Part shown: piece by piece, positions 1 through 5,865 of the stretch | How positions within the stretch are numbered: the stretch's first letter is position 1 | Layout: each line of letters opens with the position of its first letter | Assembly (NCBI GenBank): GCA_030636125.1 | Contig: DAOVXM010000026.1 | Coordinates: 1 to 11,719 of the forward strand | DNA: 11,719 nucleotides | Reading direction: 5' to 3' | DNA from: Chloroflexota bacterium | Lineage (GTDB): Bacteria > Chloroflexota > Anaerolineae > Anaerolineales > UBA4823 | The notes under the pieces: model-generated | The model's database searches: none | Seen by the model: the letters and a program-made list of their open reading frames with translations, nothing else | What the model was told of the DNA's origin: nothing | Made by a program: the position numbers and the translations under genes

Positions 1-285
1 ATTCAGATTGACCGAAAATGGACCGGCATCCACAGGCCCAAGATTCACAACACTTAAATGCACGCCAAGGCGGTTTTTCTCATCGTAGCAAGGTTCACCC
101 ATTTCAGGTTGAAAAGCCAAATCTTTTAATGCCAAATCAGGAAGAGGTGCGGGAGAGGCTGTAGGTGTTATTGTAGCAATCGGTGTGTTCGTGGGGGAGG
201 ACCAACCATCGGGAACACACGCATATGTTATTAACACTAAAACGCTTAAGAATATACTTCCTAAGTAAATCTTTTTGCGCGTCAT
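1..285 (-). CDS. Exported/lipoprotein-like protein with CARDB-like domain (partial, N-terminus only)
   Basis: This is the N-terminal 95 codons of a gene that continues past the left edge. The start is the ATG at 283-285, and the frame stays open to base 1. Residues 1-22 form a signal peptide: a basic start (MTRKK) followed by a hydrophobic run. Cys23 follows Ala and could be a lipidated cysteine, although the box (TYAC) is a poor match to the usual LxxC pattern. Residues 31-48 are a Thr/Pro/Ala-rich linker of the kind common in Chloroflexota surface proteins. From about residue 49 the sequence (PDLAL, then HLSVVNLGPVDAGPFSV) resembles the start of a CARDB-type beta-sandwich, an adhesion-related extracellular module. 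No clear Shine-Dalgarno is seen. The protein presumably sits outside the membrane; its function is unknown. Confidence 0.6.
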   Translation of the reverse strand, partial: MTRKKIYLGSIFLSVLVLITYACVPDGWSSPTNTPIATITPTASPAPLPDLALKDLAFQPEMGEPCYDEKNRLGVHLSVVNLGPVDAGPFSVNLN

Positions 286-388
286 GGCATTTGCTACTTG
301 GACAACGACCTTGAAACCAGGTAACAGATAGGGAAAACGACAATTTGTTTGACAGTTGAACCAGCAAGGACTAAGTTTGCCGACCGGA

Positions 389-1273
389 TTACAAACTAAC
401 CTGGTGCTCCGAGGTATACATGGCATCAAAGGCTGCAATGGACACTTCCAGCATATCAAGGCTTGGTTCGCGAGTGGTTAAATGTTGCAAAGCCAAATTT
501 GGCTTGACTAATATACGAACCAGGGAGGAATCCATGTGATTGGAGGTCCAGCGGATATATTCATAAGCTACGCCAGCCAACACCGGTAAAAGCAGGATAC
601 GGCTCGCCAACCGCCAAAACATGGGTAACGGACCTAACAGGCTGAACAGCAAAACCGAAAACACAACCAAGGTAAGCAAAAAAGCAGTCCCACAGCGAGG
701 ATGCTCCAAAGAAAAGCGCGATACATTCTCAGGCGTCAAATCGGCTCCTGCTTCGAAAGCGTTGATGGTTTTATGCTCAGCACCGTGGTAAGCATACACC
801 CTACGAATATCAGGCATCAAGCCAACTGCCCAAATGTAAGCAACCAACAGAAACAATCGCACTAAGCCTTCAGCTAAATTGCCCCACCAAGCACTTAATC
901 CGAGGTAATTTTCTGATAATTGACCCACAACAGCCGGAAGAAGAAAAAACAAACCAATACCAAATATCAAGGAAACGCCCAGAGTTATGTACAGCATTGG
1001 ACCTTCTATCTTTTCCTCTTCATCAGTCTGGACATTAGCCGATATGGTCAAGGCTCTCATCCCTAAACCAAGTGCATCCCATAACATTACCAATCCGCGG
1101 AGAAAGGGAATCTTGGTAACCCGGCTTTTATAGATACCACCTAAATTTTCAGTATGTAAAACAATTTCTTCATTTGGAGCCCGCATGGCAATAGCCACAG
1201 ATTTCAGGCCACGCATCATCACACCCTCAATGACTGCCTGACCACCATAAGTGGGCATTTTTAATTCACTCAT
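389..1273 (-). CDS. DUF1385 (YqhQ-like) integral membrane protein
   Basis: The 294-residue protein belongs to DUF1385, recognised by the N-terminal block YGGQAVIEGVMMRG (residues 9-22), the AYHGAEHKTINAFEAG block (161-176) and HPRCGTAFLL (191-200). Hydrophobic segments near 96-115, 137-155, 198-215 and 224-240 indicate about four membrane spans. The His-rich motif HGAEH (163-167) and the HPRCGT motif are the conserved polar residues of the family and suggest a metal or catalytic site near the membrane. That role is inference; the biochemical function is not established. The ATG at 1271-1273 has a GGAG ribosome-binding site 6 bases upstream. The gene lies 76 bases after the M20 peptidase on the same strand and is probably cotranscribed with it. 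Length is normal for the family. Confidence 0.88.
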   Translation of the reverse strand: MSELKMPTYGGQAVIEGVMMRGLKSVAIAMRAPNEEIVLHTENLGGIYKSRVTKIPFLRGLVMLWDALGLGMRALTISANVQTDEEEKIEGPMLYITLGVSLIFGIGLFFLLPAVVGQLSENYLGLSAWWGNLAEGLVRLFLLVAYIWAVGLMPDIRRVYAYHGAEHKTINAFEAGADLTPENVSRFSLEHPRCGTAFLLTLVVFSVLLFSLLGPLPMFWRLASRILLLPVLAGVAYEYIRWTSNHMDSSLVRILVKPNLALQHLTTREPSLDMLEVSIAAFDAMYTSEHQVSL

Positions 1274-1316
1274 TTTCTACTCCGTAAAATGTGATCAGCG
1301 ATGTAATATAGGAATT

Positions 1317-1331
1317 AGCATGGTTCATGCT
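1317..1331. repeat. Short perfect inverted repeat between the M20 and DUF1385 genes
   Basis: AGCATG and CATGCT (6 bp arms, 3-base centre) lie in the 76-base gap between the dipeptidase stop and the DUF1385 start. No T-run follows on either strand, so it does not look like an intrinsic terminator. It could be a small processing hairpin or chance. Confidence 0.25.
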
Positions 1332-1349
1332 TCACCTTCACAAAATATA

Positions 1350-2726
1350 TTACTCGCTTAGATTGTAAAAGAAGTGGATTATCGCTTCAATACCCCGTTG
1401 CCAGGTTGGCAGGTGGATTTTCTCGTTTGGGGCATGCAAGTTATCCTCAGGAAGCGAAAAGCCTATATTTACCGATTCTACGCCCAAGAACTCCTGGAAC
1501 ATTGCCACAACAGGTATTGACCCTCCCTCACGCCGGAAGATCGGGCGCCTACCCCAAACAGTATCAAATGCTTGCGACATCGCCTTTACCCCAATTGATT
1601 CCCGGTCAGAGATAGCGGATGATCCACTTGACAGTTTCTCAAGCTCATAGCGCACCGTACTGGGAGCGTTAGATGCAAGGTAATCTAACATTTGTTGGTG
1701 AACTTCTTCTGGATCCTGATCCGGAACCAAGCGACAGGAAATCTTCGCCATCGACCATGCAGGCAACACAGTCTTTGAACCCTCACCAGTGAAACCTGAA
1801 AGCAGTCCATTAACTTCCAGAGTAGGACGTGCTCCTACTCGCTCGACTGGAGAATAGCCACTCTCACCCCATAAGCCAGGAACACCTGATTGTTTTATAT
1901 AAAATGCCTCATCCACTGGCAAGCGGGCTAATTCTTCCCGCTCTTTGTCATCGATGGAACGCACCTTATCATAAAAACCAGGCAGAGTTACACGTCCCTG
2001 TTCATCATGCGTGCCGGCAACTAGCTCGCACAAGGCCTGTGCTGGATTGTGAACAACCCCGCCAAACATACCCGAATGCAGATCATGATCGGGTCCATAA
2101 AGTCGCAACTCGAAATATACCAGTCCGCGTAAAGCGTAAGTTATCGTGGGCAAATCAGCCGCAAGCATGCCAGCGTCAGGATTGAGAACCAAATCACAGG
2201 CTAATAATTCCTTGTGATCAGCGATAAAAGCATCCAGACTAGGCGAACCAATTTCCTCCTCACCCTCGAACAAAAATTTTACATTTACAGGCAGACTTCC
2301 ATTATCCTTGATCGCTTCCAGCGCAAAGAGAGCTGCCATTATCTGGCCTTTCATATCCGTTGCACCACGCGCATACAAGTTATCGCCGCGAACATCAGGG
2401 TCAAACGGGTCACTCTCCCAGAGGTGTAAAGGGTCAACCGGCTGCACATCATAATGTCCGTAAACCAATACTGTTGGAGCAGCACTCCCCGCGCTATAGG
2501 ACTCGCCATAAACCACCGGCTCACCAGCAGTGGGATAAACCCGCGCATTATCCATACCTAAAGCGCCTAACTTTTCTACCAACCAATCGGCACAGCGCTG
2601 CATATCTTGTTTATATTCGGATTCTGTAGAAATCGAAGGAATCGTAAGGATATCTATGAATTCTTCTAGAAAGCGAGACCGATTCTCATGGATATATTGG
2701 ATGGCAGCGGTGCGGGTTTGGGACAT
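1350..2726 (-). CDS. M20-family dinuclear-metal dipeptidase
   Basis: This 458-residue cytoplasmic peptidase of the M20 (ArgE/DapE/CPG2/PepV) superfamily probably hydrolyses dipeptides or related amides with two zinc ions. Visible residues are His91 and Asp93 in GHYDVQP, bridging Asp124 in GATDMKG, the catalytic/metal pair Glu157-Glu158 in EGEEEIGS, Asp184 in LNPDAG and His431 in NLHAPNE. The dimerisation (lid) domain spans about 200-350, including the conserved DLHSGMFGG (215-223). All expected metal ligands are present, so it should be active. The full length and the block RREGGSIPVV (398-407) match the dipeptidase branch rather than ArgE or DapE. The ATG at 2724-2726 has AAGGAG 7 bases upstream. 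The exact substrate cannot be read from the sequence. The DUF1385 gene follows 76 bases downstream. Confidence 0.93.
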   Translation of the reverse strand: MSQTRTAAIQYIHENRSRFLEEFIDILTIPSISTESEYKQDMQRCADWLVEKLGALGMDNARVYPTAGEPVVYGESYSAGSAAPTVLVYGHYDVQPVDPLHLWESDPFDPDVRGDNLYARGATDMKGQIMAALFALEAIKDNGSLPVNVKFLFEGEEEIGSPSLDAFIADHKELLACDLVLNPDAGMLAADLPTITYALRGLVYFELRLYGPDHDLHSGMFGGVVHNPAQALCELVAGTHDEQGRVTLPGFYDKVRSIDDKEREELARLPVDEAFYIKQSGVPGLWGESGYSPVERVGARPTLEVNGLLSGFTGEGSKTVLPAWSMAKISCRLVPDQDPEEVHQQMLDYLASNAPSTVRYELEKLSSGSSAISDRESIGVKAMSQAFDTVWGRRPIFRREGGSIPVVAMFQEFLGVESVNIGFSLPEDNLHAPNEKIHLPTWQRGIEAIIHFFYNLSE

Positions 2727-2835
2727 TAAAAAGCTCCTTGATTTAGTCGCGAAGATGTTCTCTTGACGAATTTATCTACATGAGTAGAAAACTGAGAAAC
2801 GAAGTGATAGATCTCGAGATATGATTACACAAATG

Positions 2836-2841
2836 ATTATA
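2836..2841 (-). promoter_or_regulatory. Candidate -10 box for the M20-DUF1385 operon
   Basis: On the minus strand a perfect TATAAT lies about 110 bases upstream of the dipeptidase ATG. The hexamer 17 bases further upstream (AAATCA) is a poor -35, so only the -10 is convincing. The implied leader of about 100 nt contains a 10-bp perfect palindrome (ATCTCGAGAT, 2811-2820) that could be an operator. Confidence 0.3.
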
Positions 2842-2921
2842 CCCTTCTATGCAAATGTTGATTTGAACTTTAACATTATTCGCCCGTATTCACAGGCAGG
2901 TGCCCAGATTCTTTACGACGC

Positions 2922-3614
2922 TCACCTATCTTGGGACCCACCCAAACGATGAACAGAAAGAAACATCAGATAGCAAACAAACAAAAAGGCAGTAAACATG
3001 AAGGTGAAACCAAAAAAGCGTAGGTTACTAAAAGGGTTAACAAATCGGTAGGCTACTTCTGCTAAAATCTCCTCTGGCTGAATTAATAAATCCCAACTAT
3101 TCCAACGCGAGAAACGCCCAAGATAGAGACCCAGGCTACCCAAAGCCAATGCTAGGATTGCAAAGAGCCAACCAACAAACGATCCAGTGTAAGCCTCAAC
3201 CAATTTTTGCATGGTTCGCAATGAGGCAATGGCAAGAAATAACCCGGTCCAGGCAAAGGTTACCAGCAATCCGATATCATACCAGATTGGAACCGGTGGA
3301 CGGGAGTGTAAGTGCAAGAAATCAGTCACAATATAGGGTGCGTTTGGAAAGAAAGCCAACCACAACGCACCTGGGAGAAGAAGCATCCACCAAGACTTCG
3401 GGAAGAGACGATATGCGGCAGCCGCCATAACGCTGAAGATATACGGTATCCAAGCCAGAAAGAGATTCCATACCAAAAAGCGGTAAATCAACCAATTTCC
3501 ACTAAGAAGTACTCGTCCAATGTATATACTGAATGCCAGTAAACAGGATAGAATGATAGGATATACCAGTTGGCTAGCAAAAAAGTCATGAATCTTGCGC
3601 AAATAAGTAAACAT
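2922..3614 (-). CDS. DUF1361 integral membrane protein
   Basis: A 230-residue multi-spanning membrane protein of the DUF1361 family. The signature blocks are NLFLAWIPYIFS (50-61), LWLAFFPNAPYIVTDFLHL (84-102), WYDIGLL...FAWTG (111-124) and YLGRFSRWNSWDL (164-176). About six to seven hydrophobic segments cover residues 13-32, 45-66, 74-90, 112-131, 146-165 and 199-220. Function is unknown for the family. I place the start at the ATG at 3612-3614 because GGAGG lies 5 bases upstream. An in-frame TTG at 3683 would add 23 charged residues but has no ribosome-binding site and lies inside a terminator-like hairpin. The gene has its own long leader (see 3822-3849 and 3669-3692) and is separated by 195 bases from the M20 gene downstream. 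Confidence 0.85.
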   Translation of the reverse strand: MFTYLRKIHDFFASQLVYPIILSCLLAFSIYIGRVLLSGNWLIYRFLVWNLFLAWIPYIFSVMAAAAYRLFPKSWWMLLLPGALWLAFFPNAPYIVTDFLHLHSRPPVPIWYDIGLLVTFAWTGLFLAIASLRTMQKLVEAYTGSFVGWLFAILALALGSLGLYLGRFSRWNSWDLLIQPEEILAEVAYRFVNPFSNLRFFGFTFMFTAFLFVCYLMFLSVHRLGGSQDR

Positions 3615-3628
3615 GTCAGCCTCCAGCC

Positions 3629-3645
3629 AAATCCATACAGGATTT
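3629..3645 (-). other. Leader hairpin just upstream of the DUF1361 ribosome-binding site
   Basis: AAATCC and GGATTT (6 bp, 5-base loop) lie directly before the GGAGG at 3620-3624 in the DUF1361 transcript. It may modulate access to the ribosome-binding site; chance is not excluded for so AT-rich a stem. Confidence 0.25.
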
Positions 3646-3668
3646 ACATCTCGATCTTGCTCTGATAG

Positions 3669-3692
3669 AAAAAACACGTACAATGCTACGTG
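3669..3692 (-). terminator. Intrinsic terminator-like hairpin (possible attenuator) in the DUF1361 leader
   Basis: On the minus strand CACGTA, a 6-base loop and TACGTG form a 6-bp stem that is followed immediately by six T (3674-3669). It lies about 55 bases upstream of the DUF1361 start and downstream of the candidate promoter at 3822-3849, so transcripts for the gene would have to pass it. The stem is short, so termination would be partial at best. Confidence 0.45.
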
Positions 3693-3821
3693 GCTTCTTC
3701 CAGCAAATATATTTCAAATCAACCATTACGGATACGATCTGCCTAAGCTCCGTTAATTAATGAAGCGTATTCACCATCCTATAGTAGCAGGACGAAGGTG
3801 CAACTGTTAATTAGACCCAAT

Positions 3822-3849
3822 TTTATACCACAAATAATTAAAGAGTCCA
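3822..3849 (-). promoter_or_regulatory. Candidate promoter for the DUF1361 gene
   Basis: On the minus strand TGGACT (4 of 6 to TTGACA) is separated by 16 bases from TATAAA. Transcription would begin near 3815 and give a leader of about 200 nt that includes the terminator-like hairpin. Confidence 0.35.
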
Positions 3850-3942
3850 TTAAAAAACCCTCATCGACGATGAAAATAATACTTACTGGAGAGAGATGTG
3901 GTTGATACACTGCCCCAAATATACCGGCATCCTAATACAAAT

Positions 3943-3971
3943 TTGCATATTTCCAGTGGAATCGTTACAAT
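3943..3971 (+). promoter_or_regulatory. tlyA promoter predicting a leaderless mRNA
   Basis: TTGCAT (3943-3948) and TACAAT (3966-3971) are separated by exactly 17 bases. Only 6 bases (AAACTC) lie between the -10 box and the tlyA ATG, so the usual transcription start falls on or next to the A of the start codon. No Shine-Dalgarno is present, which agrees with leaderless translation. Confidence 0.6.
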
Positions 3972-3977
3972 AAACTC

Positions 3978-4769
3978 ATGACAAAAGTGCGCGTAGATGT
4001 ATTGTTGGTACAACGCGGTTTGGCAGAAAGTCGTTCCCAGGCACAAAGGTTGGTGATGGCCGGTCAGGTGCGCGCTTCGGGGCAAATTGTTTATAAACCT
4101 GCCATTAAAGTTCCAGCAGATATCCCGTTGGAAGTTGAGCAAGCTGCTCAGTTCGTTTCCCGGGGAGGCGAAAAATTGCTAGCTGCTCTGGATGGATTCG
4201 ACCTGAATCCCGCTGGACAGATCTGCGCAGATGTAGGCGCATCAACCGGGGGATTCACAGATTGTTTATTGAAGCATGGGGCAGAGCGCGTTTATGCCAT
4301 AGATGTAGGACATGGTATTCTGCACTGGAAGCTGCGTCAGGACAAACGTGTCGTGGTTATGGAAAAAACGAATGCCCGTTATGTGACCCACTTGCCAGAA
4401 ATGGTAAATCTGGTCACAATTGATGCTTCCTTCATCTCACTAAAAATTCTGCTACCAGTGATACACAACTGGTTCATGTCCCAGGGTGGAAATGTTATAG
4501 CATTGATTAAACCCCAGTTCGAAGCTGGTCGTAAGGTAGTCTCTCGCGGCAGTGGGGTGATTCGGAGCCCGGCTATCCACAGGGAAGTCTTGCTGGATGT
4601 GTTATCATTCGCCTTGAAACAAACATACAGCCTGTGTGGATTATTGCGCTCCCCCCTGCTCGGACCTAAAGGAAACATGGAGTTTTTAGCCTGGCTATCA
4701 TTATCAGACCAGGACGGGAACAACCTGCAAGAACTGGTAGACGCTGTCGTACCTGAAGAGAGTACTTAA
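3978..4769 (+). CDS. tlyA: TlyA-family rRNA 2'-O-methyltransferase (S4 + FtsJ/RrmJ fold)
   Basis: This 263-residue protein has the usual TlyA layout. An N-terminal S4 RNA-binding domain (about 1-60, VRVDVLLVQRGLAESRSQAQ) is followed by an FtsJ-like SAM methyltransferase. The SAM loop is DVGASTGGFTDCLL (85-98). The K-D-K-E tetrad of 2'-O-methyltransferases is present as Lys66, Asp149 (TIDASFISL), Lys178 (IKPQFE) and Glu235 (GPKGNMEF). Characterised TlyA enzymes methylate ribose 2'-OH groups of 16S and/or 23S rRNA and affect capreomycin sensitivity; the old name hemolysin is misleading. Which rRNA site is modified here cannot be told. The ATG at 3978 has no Shine-Dalgarno but a promoter at the right distance for a leaderless start. 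The gene converges on yjbQ with a 10-base gap and no visible terminator between them. Confidence 0.93.
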   Translation: MTKVRVDVLLVQRGLAESRSQAQRLVMAGQVRASGQIVYKPAIKVPADIPLEVEQAAQFVSRGGEKLLAALDGFDLNPAGQICADVGASTGGFTDCLLKHGAERVYAIDVGHGILHWKLRQDKRVVVMEKTNARYVTHLPEMVNLVTIDASFISLKILLPVIHNWFMSQGGNVIALIKPQFEAGRKVVSRGSGVIRSPAIHREVLLDVLSFALKQTYSLCGLLRSPLLGPKGNMEFLAWLSLSDQDGNNLQELVDAVVPEEST

Positions 4770-4779
4770 TGGAATTAAA

Positions 4780-5199
4780 TTATTCTCCGATTACCTGGAC
4801 GACCAGCTCACGCCTTCGAGAACGATTATCAAAATCCACAAATATAATTTGCTGCCAAGTGCCCAAGGTCAGGCGACCCCTGACAAAGGGCACAGTCAGG
4901 GACCCTTTTAATAACGCAGCGCGTACATGACTATGACCATTCCCATCCCCCCACCTGGCATTATGAGCGTAGTCTCGTCTAGGATCAACAATTTCATCAA
5001 ACAACCGGCGGAGATCGTCGATACATCCTGACTCATACTCGATTGTGGTCAAAGCGCTTGTGGATGATGGGCAGAAAACGGTGACGATACCATCCATTAT
5101 TCCGCTCCGAGCAACTGAGTCGGCCACAGAGTCCGTAATATCTTGGATATCAGCATTACCGCGCGTATTCACCTGAATTGATAAAGTACTTACTGCCAT
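4780..5199 (-). CDS. yjbQ: YjbQ/UPF0047 family protein
   Basis: This 139-residue protein matches the YjbQ (UPF0047) family over its full length. It has CPSSTSALTTIEYE (43-56), the loop HNARWGDGNGHSH (79-91) with candidate metal ligands His79, His89 and His91, and the C-terminal block LTLGTWQQIIFVDFDNR (110-126). Members form small trimers; weak thiamine-phosphate synthase activity is reported for some, but the physiological role is unsettled. The HTT motif of the E. coli type is replaced by SST, which I believe is typical of the archaeal/thermophile branch. The start codon lies 3 bases after the uspA stop, and a GAGG within the last uspA codons could serve as its ribosome-binding site, so the two genes are probably translationally coupled. 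Confidence 0.88.
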   Translation of the reverse strand: MAVSTLSIQVNTRGNADIQDITDSVADSVARSGIMDGIVTVFCPSSTSALTTIEYESGCIDDLRRLFDEIVDPRRDYAHNARWGDGNGHSHVRAALLKGSLTVPFVRGRLTLGTWQQIIFVDFDNRSRRRELVVQVIGE

Positions 5200-5202
5200 C
5201 GT

Positions 5203-5640
5203 TTATTTATCCTCATCTGCTCTTATAAGCAATATGGGCCGGTCCACCTTATTGAGAACACCAGCTGCGACGCTGCCGTAAAATGCGCGCAGCAAACCAG
5301 TACGACCATGACTGGCCATGGCAATCAAATCTACCTTCTCCCTCTTGGCAACATTTATAATTGTATTGACAACCGGTCCCCTCTCGACAACAGTGCGTAC
5401 CTGGAAGCCTCTCTTTGAAAACTCGCCTTGGATACCACTTAAATAGAGCTTGGCTTCATCCAGCGCTCGCTCAAGTGCATCGATATAAAAATCCGCCGTT
5501 TGACCGTGTCCAGCCTCAGACCCAACTACCCGGAGAAATACAATTGTAGCGCCAAAACGTTTAGATAATTCTTCAACATCCGGCAGTATTCTCTGCGCAC
5601 GCCTTGAACCATCCAAAGGAACTAAGATGATACTATACAT
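5203..5640 (-). CDS. Universal stress protein A-type, ATP-binding class
   Basis: A single-domain Usp of 145 residues. It has the N-terminal strand IILVPLDGS (4-12) with the nucleotide-contacting Asp10, and the C-terminal signature ASHGRTGLLRAFYGSVA (109-125) with Gly112, Gly115, Gly122 and Ser123. The glycine loop places it in the ATP-binding group rather than the UspA type that cannot bind ATP. It likely acts as a cytoplasmic dimer in stress or energy-state signalling. I chose the ATG at 5638-5640, which has GGAGG 5 bases upstream. A TTG 12 bases earlier overlaps that ribosome-binding site and is unlikely. It is the first gene of an operon with yjbQ and has a leader of about 130 nt containing an inverted repeat. 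Confidence 0.9.
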   Translation of the reverse strand: MYSIILVPLDGSRRAQRILPDVEELSKRFGATIVFLRVVGSEAGHGQTADFYIDALERALDEAKLYLSGIQGEFSKRGFQVRTVVERGPVVNTIINVAKREKVDLIAMASHGRTGLLRAFYGSVAAGVLNKVDRPILLIRADEDK

Positions 5641-5698
5641 ACATACCTCCAAATCGGGTTATCCCCAGAAACATAATCCACGCACACTTAATTTTCGG

Positions 5699-5724
5699 GG
5701 TTCTCCACTGATCGAATGAGAACC
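5699..5724. repeat. Perfect 7-bp inverted repeat in the uspA leader (possible operator)
   Basis: GGTTCTC (5699-5705) and GAGAACC (5718-5724) flank a 12-base spacer, with arm centres 19 bases apart. It lies about 50-75 bases downstream of the predicted uspA transcription start and about 140 bases before the fusion gene. It could bind a dimeric repressor or fold as a leader hairpin. Confidence 0.35.
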
Positions 5725-5780
5725 GGTAATGTAGTTTATTACAATAATCCACTTATGAAGCATTTTTTCCGAACATATAT

Positions 5781-5809
5781 ATTATACTCAGCAACGGAGG
5801 TCCCAACAA
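5781..5809 (-). promoter_or_regulatory. Candidate uspA-yjbQ promoter
   Basis: On the minus strand TTGTTG is separated by 17 bases from a perfect TATAAT (5786-5781). Transcription would start near 5774, giving a leader of about 134 nt before the uspA ATG. Confidence 0.5.
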
Positions 5810-5830
5810 CTGGTTTATCTTGACTCAAGC

Positions 5831-5859
5831 TTTACGTTTTCAGATATATGTTGTAGACT
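5831..5859 (+). promoter_or_regulatory. Candidate promoter for the hydrolase-ligase fusion gene, near-leaderless
   Basis: TTTACG (5831-5836) and TAGACT (5854-5859) are 17 bases apart, and 6 bases separate the -10 from the ATG, the same geometry as at tlyA. A competing TTGACT at 5820-5825 would pair with an AT-rich -10 near 5843-5850 and give a leader of about 10 nt. In both cases no Shine-Dalgarno precedes the start. Confidence 0.4.
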
Positions 5860-5865
5860 TCAAAT

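Larger units (their letters stand above)
3615..3977. other. Divergent intergenic region between the DUF1361 gene and tlyA
   Basis: This AT-rich 363-base gap has no credible gene. It holds a likely minus-strand promoter and a structured leader for the DUF1361 gene (hairpins at 3629-3645 and 3675-3692), and the tlyA promoter at its right end. A short palindrome, TCATCG-A-CGATGA (3861-3873), is followed on the minus strand by GGG and six T. It looks like a weak terminator that could stop antisense transcription coming from tlyA. A small RNA in this gap is possible, but nothing proves one. Confidence 0.5.

Noticed and set aside
3615..3683. Upstream TTG start for the DUF1361 gene
   Set aside because: It has no ribosome-binding site and lies in a terminator-like hairpin; ATG at 3614 has GGAGG.
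4379..4723. 114-codon minus-strand open frame inside tlyA
   Set aside because: It is antisense to the catalytic part of tlyA and has no independent coding signal.
5641..5652. Upstream TTG start for uspA
   Set aside because: The TTG overlaps the GGAGG used by the ATG at 5640, and the extra residues are not part of the Usp fold.
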